Source: Curtobacterium sp. MCSS17_015 (GTDB lineage Bacteria > Actinomycetota > Actinomycetes > Actinomycetales > Microbacteriaceae). From it: a DNA stretch of 64,000 nucleotides. The position numbers and the translations under genes are program-made. Below are positions 18,593 to 27,792 of the stretch, piece after piece; the stretch's first letter is position 1, and the number at the start of each line of letters is the position of its first letter. The notes below the pieces were generated by a model that searched no databases, was not told the origin of the DNA, and was given only the letters and a program-made list of their open reading frames with translations. The stretch is from contig NZ_CP126256.1 in assembly GCF_003234265.2 (NCBI RefSeq), positions 992,001-1,056,000 of the forward strand, given 5' to 3'.

Positions 18593-19174
18593 TCACCGGG
18601 CCGCTGCGTCGATGAGCACCGCCGCCGCACGTCGGGCGTGCACGGCTGCCTCGGTCGTCCCCGCGATCGCCGCCGTGGTCTGCGCCCCCTCGGCGAGCAG
18701 GGCGAGCTGCGCTGCGAGTTCCTCGGCACGGCCGGTGTCGGCCACGGCCCGTGCGGTGATCCCGGCGACGAAGCGCTGGAAGGAGTCCTTGTGCTCGCGG
18801 GCGATCTCGGCGATGGCCGGGGAGGTCGCGCCGAGCTCACCGAATGCGTTGATGAAGCCGCAGCCGCGGAACGTGTCGTCCCCGAACCAGGACTCGAGGA
18901 AGTCGTACACGGCGAGCAACTGCGCGCGGGGGCCGTCGGCCGCGTCGACGGCGGCCCGGATGCCGTGCTCCCAGACCGCGTGGCGTCCGGCGAGCACGGC
19001 GGCGACGAGCTGCTCCTTGCCGGGGAACGCGGCGTAGAGCTTCTTCAGGGAGACACCGGCGGCCGAACGGATCTCGTCCATGCCGACCGCCTGGATGCCG
19101 CGCGCGTAGAACAGGGCGTCGGCGGCGTCGAGGATCCGCGATGCCGTCTCCGACTCGACCGTGGTCGTCGCCAT
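18593..19174 (-). CDS. TetR-family transcriptional regulator
   Basis: 193 aa from ATG at 19174. The N-terminal HTH is in TASRILDAADALFYARGIQAV, then GMDEIRSAAGVSLKKLYAAF. The C-terminal region has VYDFLESWFGDDTFRGCGFINAFGEL. The RGCGFINA stretch resembles the AcrR/YxaF group that often contains a conserved Cys. The ligand and targets are unknown; its neighbours are a peptidase and a small protein, neither an obvious target. The upstream gap 19175-19353 contains only a possible TACGAT -10 on the minus strand. Confidence 0.82.
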   Translation of the reverse strand: MATTTVESETASRILDAADALFYARGIQAVGMDEIRSAAGVSLKKLYAAFPGKEQLVAAVLAGRHAVWEHGIRAAVDAADGPRAQLLAVYDFLESWFGDDTFRGCGFINAFGELGATSPAIAEIAREHKDSFQRFVAGITARAVADTGRAEELAAQLALLAEGAQTTAAIAGTTEAAVHARRAAAVLIDAAAR

Positions 19175-19353
19175 CCGTTTCCCCGTCCGCTCGTCCGTCC
19201 GCCGGGCCCCTGGTGGTCCGGGAACGTGCGTTCTCGATCGTACTCGCGCGCCACACCGCCGACCTGCGCCGGACGGCGGACGCGGTCCGGCGCCTACGGA
19301 CCCTGCCGGACCGTGCAGCATCCGGCAGCTGCGCGCCCACCCGTGGTCCGTGG

Positions 19354-19605
19354 TCAGTCCTCGGACCCCGCGTCGTTCGGGTCGGTCACCTGCGCGTGCC
19401 CGAGCGGGTCGAGGTGGATCGACGTTCCGTCGTCCAGCTCGACCATCGGTTTGCCCTCCAGGAACGTCATCGTCCAGCGCCAGGTCGAGGCGTCGACCGA
19501 CTCCGCGGCCAACTCGTCCTCGACCCGCCGGACGGCGACGACCATCGTCTCGGGCAGTCGCGCGGGTGGTTCCGCACCGACGTTCCATCTCGTTCCCAGC
19601 TGCAT
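19354..19605 (-). CDS. Small conserved hypothetical protein
   Basis: 83 aa from ATG at 19605, with GGAGG (19611-19615) 5 nt upstream. The sequence MQLGTRWNVGAEPPARLPET is followed by a helical VAVRRVEDELA, TWRWTMTFLEGKPMVELDDG and an acidic tail (DPNDAGSED). It is soluble, with no membrane helix or cysteine. The WTMTFLEGKPMVELDDG segment reads like a short beta-rich unit. No family was recognised. It lies downstream of valS on the same strand but after a strong terminator. Confidence 0.68.
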   Translation of the reverse strand: MQLGTRWNVGAEPPARLPETMVVAVRRVEDELAAESVDASTWRWTMTFLEGKPMVELDDGTSIHLDPLGHAQVTDPNDAGSED

Positions 19606-19657
19606 CCGTGCCTCCAGTCCGTGCCGGCGGGTTCGTGTCCACGGCGGAGTCCGTCGG

Positions 19658-19707
19658 GACGACGGACGCCCCGCCCGTGTCTCCACGGTAACGGGGCGTC
19701 CGTCGTC
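19658..19707 (-). terminator. Terminator downstream of valS
   Basis: A 16-bp perfect stem (19658-19673 with 19692-19707) with an 18-nt loop lies 24 bp past the valS stop on the minus strand. Confidence 0.7.
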
Positions 19708-19730
19708 GGGTTCAGGCCCGGGCGGTCCGC

Positions 19731-22328
19731 CTAGGCGGAGGGCTGTTCCGCCAGCTCGATCTCGGTGACGGCGAACTCGTCACCGTCGATGAACGACAGG
19801 TCCTGGATCCGGCCCACGGCCGCCAGGTCGACGGCGGCACGCTCGACGAGCTCGCGCACCCCCGCGGGCGCCTGCACGACGGCCCGGGTGACGGGCGTCT
19901 TCTGGGACGCCTTCGCCGCGGTCTTCGCGCCACGGATGCCGATGAGTGCCTGTCCGACGGCGGCGAGCAGCCCCGTCTCGGCCTGGTCGACCGGCAGGTC
20001 GGCGCGCGTCGGCCAGGAGGCCCGGTGCACGCTGGTCTCGTGGGTCCAGGCCCACACCTCCTCCGTCGCGTACGGGAGGAACGGCGCGAGCAGGCGGAGC
20101 AGGACGTCGATCGCGCCGCGGAGCGCGAGGACCGCGCTCGCCTGCGTCTCGTGGCTCGCGTCGAGAGCGGTGCCGTAGGCGCGCTCCTTGACGAGCTCGA
20201 GGTAGTCGTCGCAGAAGGTCCAGAAGAACCGCTCGGTGATCTCCAGTGCACGGGCGTGGTCGTAGGCGTCGAACGCGGCCGTGGCCTGGTCGACGACGGT
20301 GCCGAGCGCGGCGAGCATGTCGACGTCGAGCGCCTCCGTCACCTGGTGGGCGCCGGTGGGGAGCTCGAAGCCGTAGACGAACTTCGCCGCGTTGAGGACC
20401 TTGATCGCCAGACGACGGCCGACCTTGATCTGCTTCGGGTTCTGCGGGTCGAACGCCGCGTCCGTCCCGAGCTTCGACGAGGCCGCCCAGTACCGGACCG
20501 CGTCGGCACCGTGCTGCTCGAGGATCGACAGCGGCGTGACGACGTTGCCCTTCGACTTCGACATCTTCTTGCGGTCGGGATCGACGATGAAGCCGGAGAT
20601 CGAGGCGTTCGTCCACGGCACCACGTCCGCTTCGAGCTGGCTGCGGAGCACGGTCGTGAACAGCCACGTCCGGATGATGTCTTGCGCCTGCGGGCGGACG
20701 TCGTACGGGTACACCAGGCCGTAGAGCTCCGGGTCGGTCTCCCACTTGCCGGCGAGCTGCGGGGTGAGGGACGAGGTCGCCCAGGTGTCCATCACGTCGA
20801 GTTCGCCCTGGAACCCACCGGCGACGCCGCGCTGCGACTCGTCGTACCCCGGGGCCGGGTCGGACGACGGGTCGACGGGCAGCTGCGCCTCGGTCGGGAC
20901 GATCGGCTGGTCGAAGACCGGGTTGCCGTCGGCGTCGAGCGGGTACCAGACCGGGATCGGCACGCCGAAGAAGCGCTGGCGGGAGATGAGCCAGTCGCCG
21001 GACAGACCGCCGACCCAGTTCTCGTACCGGACCTTCATGAAGTCGGGGTGGAACGCGATCTGGTTCCCTCGCTCGAGCAGGGTCTGCTTGAGCTGCTCGT
21101 CGCGGGCGCCGTTGACGATGTACCACTGGCGGGTGGAGACGATCTCGAGCGGCTTGTCGCCCTTCTCGAAGAACTTCACCGGGTGGTTGATGGTCTTCAC
21201 GTCGCCGACGAGCTCGCCGGACTCGGTGAGGGCGTCCACGACGACCTTCTTGGCGGAGAAGACCGTCTTGCCGGCCATCTCGGCGTAGAGCGCGCGGCCC
21301 TCGGCGGACTCGATCCACGCCGGCTCCTCCGAGCGGATGCGGCCGTCGAAGCCGATCACCGAGCGGTTCGGCAGCTGCAGCTCGCGCCACCACACGACGT
21401 CGGTGGTGTCACCGAACGTGCAGATCATGGCGATGCCGGCACCCTTGTCCTTCTGCGCGAGGTGGTGCGCGAGCACCGGGACCTCGACGTCGAACAGGGG
21501 GGAGCGGACCGTCGTGCCGAACAGGTCCTGGAACCGCTCGTCGTCCGGGTGGGCCACGAGGGCGACACAGGCCGGCAGAAGCTCGGGGCGGGTGGTCTGG
21601 ATGACGACGTCACCGCTGCCGTCGGACTTGTGGAAGGCGAGGCCGTGGTACGCGCCCGGCATCTCCTTGTCCTCGAGCTCGGCCTGCGCGACCGCGGTGC
21701 GGAAGGTCACGTCCCACAGGGTCGGGGCGTCGGCCTGGTACGCCTCGCCGCGCTCGAGGTTGCGGAGGAAGGCGCGCTGGGCACTGGCGCGGGAGGTCGC
21801 GTCGATCGTGCGGTACGACTGCGTCCAGTCGACGGAGAGCCCGAGGGTGCGGAAGAGCTCCTCGAACTGCTGCTCGTCCTGGACGGTCAGCTGGTCGCAC
21901 AGCTCGATGAAGTTGCGACGGGAGATCGGCAGCTGGTCGGCGGCCTTGCTCGACTTGCCGTCGCCGCCCTCGAACGGCGGCGTGAAGTCGGGGTCGTAGG
22001 GGAGCGACGGGTCGCAGCGGACGCCGTAGTAGTTCTGCACGCGACGCTCGGTGGGGAGACCGTTGTCGTCCCAGCCCATCGGGTAGAACACGTGCTTGCC
22101 GCGCATGCGCTCGTACCGGGCCTTGAGGTCGGTGTGTGTGTACGAGAACACGTGTCCGATGTGCAGCGAGCCGGAGGCGGTCGGCGGCGGGGTGTCGATC
22201 GAGAAGACGGCGGAGCGGTCACCCGCGGCGGCGCGGTCGAACCGGTAGGTGCCGTCCTGCTCCCACTGCGGTCCCCAGACCTGCTCGAGTCCGTCCACCG
22301 ATGGCTTGTCGGGCATGGGCTTGGTCAT
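19731..22328 (-). CDS. valS: Valine--tRNA ligase
   Basis: 865 aa from ATG at 22328 (MTKPMPDKPSVDGLEQVW). Class I synthetase with HIGH at 56-59 (SGSLHIGHVF) and KMSKS (RKKMSKSKGNVV). The editing domain is seen in IQTTRPELLPACVALVAHPD. The stretch YPMGWDDNGLPTERRVQNYY with the GVRCDPSLPYDPDF insert marks the ValRS subgroup common in actinobacteria. It charges tRNA-Val. The leader contains a small hairpin (CCCCG/CGGGG at 22386-22402), and no T-box is seen. A terminator follows. Confidence 0.95.
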   Translation of the reverse strand: MTKPMPDKPSVDGLEQVWGPQWEQDGTYRFDRAAAGDRSAVFSIDTPPPTASGSLHIGHVFSYTHTDLKARYERMRGKHVFYPMGWDDNGLPTERRVQNYYGVRCDPSLPYDPDFTPPFEGGDGKSSKAADQLPISRRNFIELCDQLTVQDEQQFEELFRTLGLSVDWTQSYRTIDATSRASAQRAFLRNLERGEAYQADAPTLWDVTFRTAVAQAELEDKEMPGAYHGLAFHKSDGSGDVVIQTTRPELLPACVALVAHPDDERFQDLFGTTVRSPLFDVEVPVLAHHLAQKDKGAGIAMICTFGDTTDVVWWRELQLPNRSVIGFDGRIRSEEPAWIESAEGRALYAEMAGKTVFSAKKVVVDALTESGELVGDVKTINHPVKFFEKGDKPLEIVSTRQWYIVNGARDEQLKQTLLERGNQIAFHPDFMKVRYENWVGGLSGDWLISRQRFFGVPIPVWYPLDADGNPVFDQPIVPTEAQLPVDPSSDPAPGYDESQRGVAGGFQGELDVMDTWATSSLTPQLAGKWETDPELYGLVYPYDVRPQAQDIIRTWLFTTVLRSQLEADVVPWTNASISGFIVDPDRKKMSKSKGNVVTPLSILEQHGADAVRYWAASSKLGTDAAFDPQNPKQIKVGRRLAIKVLNAAKFVYGFELPTGAHQVTEALDVDMLAALGTVVDQATAAFDAYDHARALEITERFFWTFCDDYLELVKERAYGTALDASHETQASAVLALRGAIDVLLRLLAPFLPYATEEVWAWTHETSVHRASWPTRADLPVDQAETGLLAAVGQALIGIRGAKTAAKASQKTPVTRAVVQAPAGVRELVERAAVDLAAVGRIQDLSFIDGDEFAVTEIELAEQPSA

Positions 22329-22582
22329 GGCTGCGCCTTCCGTTCGTATGTGCGGCACCGAGTCCGTGATGAGGTGCCTGAGTGTCCCCGCGCTCGACGG
22401 GGTCTGCTCAGCGTAGCGGTCACGCCGCTGCCACGAGCCTGCCGGGCGGCACTGACATGCCACCCGCGACCGCCCGCCTGGTAGGCTTCCGGGGTTTGTC
22501 CGGCGAGCGCGGCTCGCAGGTCGCCAGTGTCGCCGTCTTCGTCGGACGCCCGAAGGACGCACAGCACACCGGAGGAACGCTC

Positions 22583-24163
22583 TTGCCAGCCAACGAGACA
22601 CCGAAGCAGACGCACGGGGACCGCCCGCTGCGGACGAAGGGCGCCGTCAAGCGCGCACGACGGAAACTCACCGAGGACGACGTCACCGTCGTCGAGGAGT
22701 CGCTGCTCAAGCGTGCCGTCGCCGCAGCGGCCCTCGGCAACGCCATGGAGTGGTTCGACTTCGGCATCTTCGCCTACCTGACGGTCACGATCTCGAAGGT
22801 GTTCCTGCCGGCGGGCGACCCGACCTCGAACCTGGTCGCCACGTTCGGCTTCTTCGCCGCCGCGTTCATCGTCCGTCCGATCGGCGGCGCGGTGTTCGGC
22901 CCGATCGGCGACAGGATCGGCCGGCAGAAGGTCCTCGCGCTGACGATGATCCTGATGGCCGCGGGCACGCTCATGATCGGCCTGATCCCGTCCTACGACA
23001 CGATCGGCTTCTGGGCCCCGGTGCTGCTGCTCGTCGCCCGCTTCGTGCAGGGGTTCTCGACCGGCGGTGAGTACGGCGGTGCGGCGACCTTCATCGCGGA
23101 GTACTCGCCCGACAAGCGCCGCGGCTTCATGGGCTCCTGGCTCGAGTTTGGCACGCTCGCTGGCTACGTGCTCGGCGCGTCGATCGTGACGATCCTGCAG
23201 TACACGTTGCCCGAGGACGCCCTGCTCAGCTGGGGCTGGCGCATCCCGTTCATCGTCGCCGGACCGCTCGGCCTCATCGGGCTCTACCTGCGTCTCAAGC
23301 TGGAGGAGACCCCGGCGTTCCAGAAGCAGCAGGAGCAGGCGGCCGAGCGCGAGTCGCAGAAGACGCCGTTCCTCAAGCTCTTCGCCGAGAACTGGCGCTC
23401 GCTCATCGTCTGCATCGGCCTGGTCCTCGTGTTCAACGTGACCGACTACATGCTGCTGTCGTACATGCCGACCTACCTCGAGACGAACCTCGGGCAGAAC
23501 GCCACGTTCGGCCTCATCCTCATCGTGATCGTGATGATCCTCATGATGGTCGTCATCACGTTCGGCGGACGGCTGTCGGACCGGTTCGGGCGTCGCCCCG
23601 TGCTGGCCGCGGGGTGCATCGGGTTCATCGTGCTGTCCTGGCCGGCACTCGAGCTCGTGCAGACCGGCACCGGCCCCGGGGTCTTCGCCGGCCTGCTCAT
23701 CCTCGGTCTGGTCCTGGTCACGTTCACCTCGACCATGCCGTCGACCCTGCCGGCGCTCTTCCCGACGATCATCCGCTACGGCGCACTGGCGATCGCCTTC
23801 AACGTGTCGGTGTCGCTGTTCGGCGGTACGACACCGCTCGCGACGCAGGCGCTCATCGCGGGCGCGAAGGACGCGGGCTTCGGGTGGGCCGAGGACATCC
23901 CCGCCTTCTACCTCATGCTCGCCGCCGTCATCGGGCTGGTCGCGGTGTACTTCACGAAGGAGACCGCGAGCTCACCGCTGATGGGCTCCGGCCCGACGGT
24001 CGCGCACGAGGACGAGGTCGCCGACGTCATCGCGGACTACAACGACCCGACGTCGGAGCTCGCGCAGTCCGACTGGGCGAAGGACTTCTCGACGAGCCAG
24101 ATCCCGATCGTGTCCGCCGACGGTCCGGTGGACACGCAAGACAGGGCACCCGCCGGCTCCTGA
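22583..24163 (+). CDS. MFS transporter, metabolite:H+ symporter (ProP-like)
   Basis: 526 aa from TTG at 22583, chosen because GGAGGA (22571-22576) sits 6 nt upstream. A charged N-terminus precedes 12 predicted helices. The family signature appears in AAALGNAMEWFDFGIFAYL, the GPIGDRIGRQKVLALTM loop and RFVQGFSTGGEYGGAATFIAEY, then GSWLEFGTLAGYVLGA. These place it in the MHS/ProP subgroup that moves proline, betaine, citrate or related compounds with protons. The substrate is not determinable. The C-terminal cytoplasmic tail is ~60 residues and acidic. It diverges from valS. Confidence 0.9.
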   Translation: MPANETPKQTHGDRPLRTKGAVKRARRKLTEDDVTVVEESLLKRAVAAAALGNAMEWFDFGIFAYLTVTISKVFLPAGDPTSNLVATFGFFAAAFIVRPIGGAVFGPIGDRIGRQKVLALTMILMAAGTLMIGLIPSYDTIGFWAPVLLLVARFVQGFSTGGEYGGAATFIAEYSPDKRRGFMGSWLEFGTLAGYVLGASIVTILQYTLPEDALLSWGWRIPFIVAGPLGLIGLYLRLKLEETPAFQKQQEQAAERESQKTPFLKLFAENWRSLIVCIGLVLVFNVTDYMLLSYMPTYLETNLGQNATFGLILIVIVMILMMVVITFGGRLSDRFGRRPVLAAGCIGFIVLSWPALELVQTGTGPGVFAGLLILGLVLVTFTSTMPSTLPALFPTIIRYGALAIAFNVSVSLFGGTTPLATQALIAGAKDAGFGWAEDIPAFYLMLAAVIGLVAVYFTKETASSPLMGSGPTVAHEDEVADVIADYNDPTSELAQSDWAKDFSTSQIPIVSADGPVDTQDRAPAGS

Positions 24164-24199
24164 CCCTTCCCCCCGGGGCGCCGTCGGGTCGCACGCGCG

Positions 24200-25828
24200 T
24201 CAGGCGGTGGGGCCGGCGGCGAGCCGCTCGGCCGCGCGGACCAACTGCGCGGTGACCGCGTGCTGCGGCCGCTCGAACACGTCCGCCGCAGTGCCGTGCT
24301 CGACGACCGCGCCCTCGTGCACCACGAGCACCTCGTCGGACAGGCGGCGGACTGCACGGAGGTCGTGCGACACGAAGACCATCGCGACCCCGGTGTCGTC
24401 GCGGAGCCGTTCGAGGAGCCCGAGCACGGCGTCCTGCACGGTGGCGTCGAGGGCGGTCACCGGCTCGTCGAGCACGAGCACCTCGGGGTCGGTGGCCAGC
24501 GCGCGGGCGATCGCGAGTCGCTGCCGCTGCCCGCCGGAGAGCGTGCGGGGTGACCGCCGCCGGAGGACGGGGTCGAGGTCGACCTCCCGCAGCGCCTCCG
24601 CCACGCGGTCGCCGAGCGCGCCCGTCGCTCGTCGAGCCCGTCCACCGGTCAGCGCGTCGGCGAGCACCCGGTCCACGTCCCACCGCTCGTCGAACGTGGC
24701 ACCCGGGTCCTGCACGACGGCGGCGACCCGGTGCCGGCGGCCGCGGCGCTCACACTCCGGCAACGGCGCCCACGGCTGCCCGCTCAACTGCACGGTGCCG
24801 GCGTCGGGCGTCTCGAGGCCGAGCAGCATCCGGGCGACGGTGGTCTTGCCGGACCCGGACGCGCCGACCACCCCGAGCACCTGCCCGGGTGCGACCCGGA
24901 GGGAGACATCGGCGACGGCGGCGACGCCCGGGTAGGAGCGTCGGAGCCCCTCGGCGGCGAGCACCGGGGCGGCCGAGCGCGCGGGGGTCGTCCTGACCGC
25001 GGCCGTCGCCCGACCGGGGGGACGCGGAGCACGGGCTGCGCGCACCAGCGATCGCGTGGCCGGGTGCGCCGGCGCGGCCAGGACCTGGTCGGTGGAGCCC
25101 TCCTCGACGATCCGTCCGCCGTCCATCACGGCGACCCGGTCGGCCCACCCGGCGACGAGTCCGAGGTCGTGCGTGACGACGAGCAGCCCGGTCCCACGCT
25201 CCTGCGCGGCGTGCAGCTGCTCCATCACGCGCAGTGCGATGCCGGCGTCGAGCGCGGTGGTGGGTTCGTCCGCGACCAGGAGGCCCGGCCGACCGATCGT
25301 CGCAGCGGCGATGAGGGCGCGCTGCCGCATCCCGCCCGACAGCGTGCCCGCCGTGCGCCCGTCGGAGGCCAGCGCGGGATCCAGCCCCACGGCCTCGAGC
25401 TCGGCGTGGACGGCCTCGACGCGCTCACGCGCGGACAGTGCCGTGTGCAACCGGAGGGCGTCGGCGACCTCGCGCCCGACCGGGCGGAGCGGGTCCAACG
25501 CGCCCAGGGCCTCCTGTCCGACGTACCCGACGTGCCGACCGCGGACCGCGCGCCAACGGCGTTCCGACAGACCACGGACGTCCTGCGCAGCGACCATGAG
25601 CCGGGAGGCGGCGACCACGGCACCCGGGGCGGAGAGTCCGAGCGCGGCCCGGACGGTCACGGACTTGCCGGAGCCGGACGCGCCGACGAGTGCGACGCAC
25701 TCCCCGGCGGAGACGCGGAGCGCGACGTCCGTGACGAGGGGGACGTCGCCGATCACGACGGAGAGCCCGGCGACCTCGAGTGCCGGGGCCGAGGACACCG
25801 GGAGCCCGTCGGCCGCGCGCGCCGTCAC
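24200..25828 (-). CDS. Oligopeptide ABC transporter, fused dual ATPase
   Basis: 542 aa from a GTG overlapping the permease stop (GTGA). Two complete ABC domains are present. The first has Walker A GASGSGKS, signature LSGGMRQR and Walker B LLVADEPTTALD. The second has GASGSGKT, LSGGQRQRLAIARAL and VLVLDEPVTALD. This corresponds to a DppD-DppF fusion driving import of peptides, nickel or opine-like solutes. It is the last gene of the operon whose other members are the binding protein and two permeases. A separate second ATPase is therefore not needed. Confidence 0.93.
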   Translation of the reverse strand: MTARAADGLPVSSAPALEVAGLSVVIGDVPLVTDVALRVSAGECVALVGASGSGKSVTVRAALGLSAPGAVVAASRLMVAAQDVRGLSERRWRAVRGRHVGYVGQEALGALDPLRPVGREVADALRLHTALSARERVEAVHAELEAVGLDPALASDGRTAGTLSGGMRQRALIAAATIGRPGLLVADEPTTALDAGIALRVMEQLHAAQERGTGLLVVTHDLGLVAGWADRVAVMDGGRIVEEGSTDQVLAAPAHPATRSLVRAARAPRPPGRATAAVRTTPARSAAPVLAAEGLRRSYPGVAAVADVSLRVAPGQVLGVVGASGSGKTTVARMLLGLETPDAGTVQLSGQPWAPLPECERRGRRHRVAAVVQDPGATFDERWDVDRVLADALTGGRARRATGALGDRVAEALREVDLDPVLRRRSPRTLSGGQRQRLAIARALATDPEVLVLDEPVTALDATVQDAVLGLLERLRDDTGVAMVFVSHDLRAVRRLSDEVLVVHEGAVVEHGTAADVFERPQHAVTAQLVRAAERLAAGPTA

Positions 25829-26751
25829 CGTGCCGCTCCCGCTCGGCGGAGGGCGCGACCCAGCACCGTCACGGCGGTCGCGAGGACCACGATCGCGAGA
25901 CCGGGGAACGTGCTCATCCACGGCGCGGTCTGCAGGTAGGTACGGCCGTCGGCGAGCATCGCACCCCACTCCGGTGCCGGCGGGGGCGTGCCGACGCCGA
26001 GGTAGCTCAGCGCCGACGCCCAGACGACCGCCTGTCCGATGCCGAGCGTGCCGACGGCGACGATCGGCCACAGGGCCGCGGGCAGCACGTGGCGGAACAC
26101 GATGGTGGTGGGGGAGCGGCCGAGCAGCACGGCGGTCTCCACGACCTGCGAGGACCGGGCCGTCCGGACCAGGCCCCGGACGATCCGGGCGTAGCCGGGA
26201 GCCGTCGCGAACCCGACCGCGAGCATCGCCGGCACCGGCCCGGGCCCGGTCACGGCGATGACCACGAGCGCCACGAGCAGCAGCGGCAGGGCGAAGGCGA
26301 CCTCGGTCACCCGTCCCACGACGGCGTCGACGACCCGTCCGCCGAGGCCGGCCAGGACGCCGAGCACGACACCGGTCCCGCCACCGACGAGCGTGGCGAC
26401 GACCCCGACCAGGAGCGACGCCCGCGTGCCGGCGACCACCCGTGCCAGCACGTCACGGCCCGACTCGTCCGTCCCGAAGGGGTGGCCGGCACCGGGCGGC
26501 AGGAGCGCCTCCGACGGCTGCACCGCGAGCGGGTGCGCGCCGCCGAGCAGCGCGGGCCACAGCGCGGCGACCACCGCGACCGCCACCACGGCGGCCGCGG
26601 TGGTCCCTGCCGGCCCGAGCGTCCCCCCACGAGATCGCTCGGACCGGCGTCCGGCGCGGGCACCGGAGTCCTGGGGCGGCGGCGTGCTGCCGGGCACGCC
26701 GTCCACGGGGGCGGGCCGGGACGGGAGGCCCGGGTCGGCGATGCCGCTCAT
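25825..26751 (-). CDS. Oligopeptide-type ABC transporter permease (DppC-like)
   Basis: 308 aa. A Pro-rich cytoplasmic N-terminus precedes the first helix (AGTTAAAVVAVAVVAALWPAL). The binding-protein-dependent transport domain follows, with HPFGTDESGRDVLARVV typical of DppC/OppC and the EAA-type loop VVETAVLLGRSPTTIVFRHVLP. It couples to the fused ATPase. Its start region overlaps the DppB-like stop, so the genes are translationally linked. Confidence 0.93.
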   Translation of the reverse strand: MSGIADPGLPSRPAPVDGVPGSTPPPQDSGARAGRRSERSRGGTLGPAGTTAAAVVAVAVVAALWPALLGGAHPLAVQPSEALLPPGAGHPFGTDESGRDVLARVVAGTRASLLVGVVATLVGGGTGVVLGVLAGLGGRVVDAVVGRVTEVAFALPLLLVALVVIAVTGPGPVPAMLAVGFATAPGYARIVRGLVRTARSSQVVETAVLLGRSPTTIVFRHVLPAALWPIVAVGTLGIGQAVVWASALSYLGVGTPPPAPEWGAMLADGRTYLQTAPWMSTFPGLAIVVLATAVTVLGRALRRAGAAR

Positions 26752-27785
26752 CGTGCCTCCGCCCCGTCACGCGTCGACCCCGGCGGGTCGTGCCGTTCGG
26801 CGCCCCGCGGGTCGACGGCCCGTTCGACGAGGTCCGCGACCGCCAGCACGACGACGTACGCCGCCGCCGACACGAGGGCGATCCCCGCGACGAGGGGCAT
26901 GTCCCGCTGCGTCACGGCGGTCACCAGCGCCCGGCCGATCCCGGGGAGGGCGAACACCGACTCGACGACGACCGCACCGGACACGAGCGACCCGAAGGCC
27001 CAGGCGGACAGGGCGATCCCGGGGAGCGCGGCGTGCCGGAGCAGGTGTCGGCCGAAGAGCCCCGCGCGGGACTCCCCACGGCCGCGGGCGGCGAGCGCGA
27101 AGGCGGACCGCTGGGCGTCCACCACGCCGTCGCGGATCGTCTCGGCCAGGTACCCGGCGACCGGCACCGCGACGACCAGCACCGGCAGGACCCACCCGCG
27201 CAGCGTGCCGTCGCTCACGGCGGGGACCCACCCGAGGCCGCTCGCGAACACCACGATGAGGACGCTGCCGAGCCAGAAGTGCGGCATCACGCTGGCGGTC
27301 ACCGAGAGCCCGGTCGTCAGCAGTGCCGCCGTTCGGCCCCGCTGTGTCGACCACCACGCGGCGACGACGGCCAGCACCCACGCCACGACGAGCCCCGCCA
27401 CCGCGAGGGTGAGCGTGACCGGGAGCTGCTGGGCCAGCAGCGTCGACACCGGTGTGCGGAACGCGTACGAGTCGCCGAGCTGTCCGGTGGCCAGGCGGCT
27501 GAGGAACACCAGGTACTGCAGGAGCACCGGTCGGTCGAGGCCGTACTCGCTGCGGACCTGTGCCACCGCGTCGGCGGAGGCCTGCGACCCGGGCCCTCCG
27601 AGGATCGCCAGGGCGGGGTCACCCGGGATGAGGCGGATCGCGACGAACACGATCGTGGCGACCGCCCAGAGGACCCCGACGCCGCCGAGGAGCCGGCGCA
27701 TGACCCAGCGCGCCCACCCCACGCGGGGGGCGCGACGCGGGGGACGCGTGCCGGGCCTCCCGGGCGACACCGGTGTGCTGGTCAC
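26748..27785 (-). CDS. Oligopeptide-type ABC transporter permease (DppB-like)
   Basis: 345 aa. Six predicted helices with DppB/OppB hallmarks: FVAIRLIPGDPALAILGG near the N-terminus, YGLDRPVLLQYLVFLSRLATGQLGDSY, the SVMPHFWLGSVLIVVFA region and the EAA loop AAFALAARGRGESRAGLFGRH. It is the partner of the DppC-like permease and starts 7 bp after the binding-protein stop. Confidence 0.93.
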   Translation of the reverse strand: MTSTPVSPGRPGTRPPRRAPRVGWARWVMRRLLGGVGVLWAVATIVFVAIRLIPGDPALAILGGPGSQASADAVAQVRSEYGLDRPVLLQYLVFLSRLATGQLGDSYAFRTPVSTLLAQQLPVTLTLAVAGLVVAWVLAVVAAWWSTQRGRTAALLTTGLSVTASVMPHFWLGSVLIVVFASGLGWVPAVSDGTLRGWVLPVLVVAVPVAGYLAETIRDGVVDAQRSAFALAARGRGESRAGLFGRHLLRHAALPGIALSAWAFGSLVSGAVVVESVFALPGIGRALVTAVTQRDMPLVAGIALVSAAAYVVVLAVADLVERAVDPRGAERHDPPGSTRDGAEAR

Positions 27786-27792
27786 CGCTGCG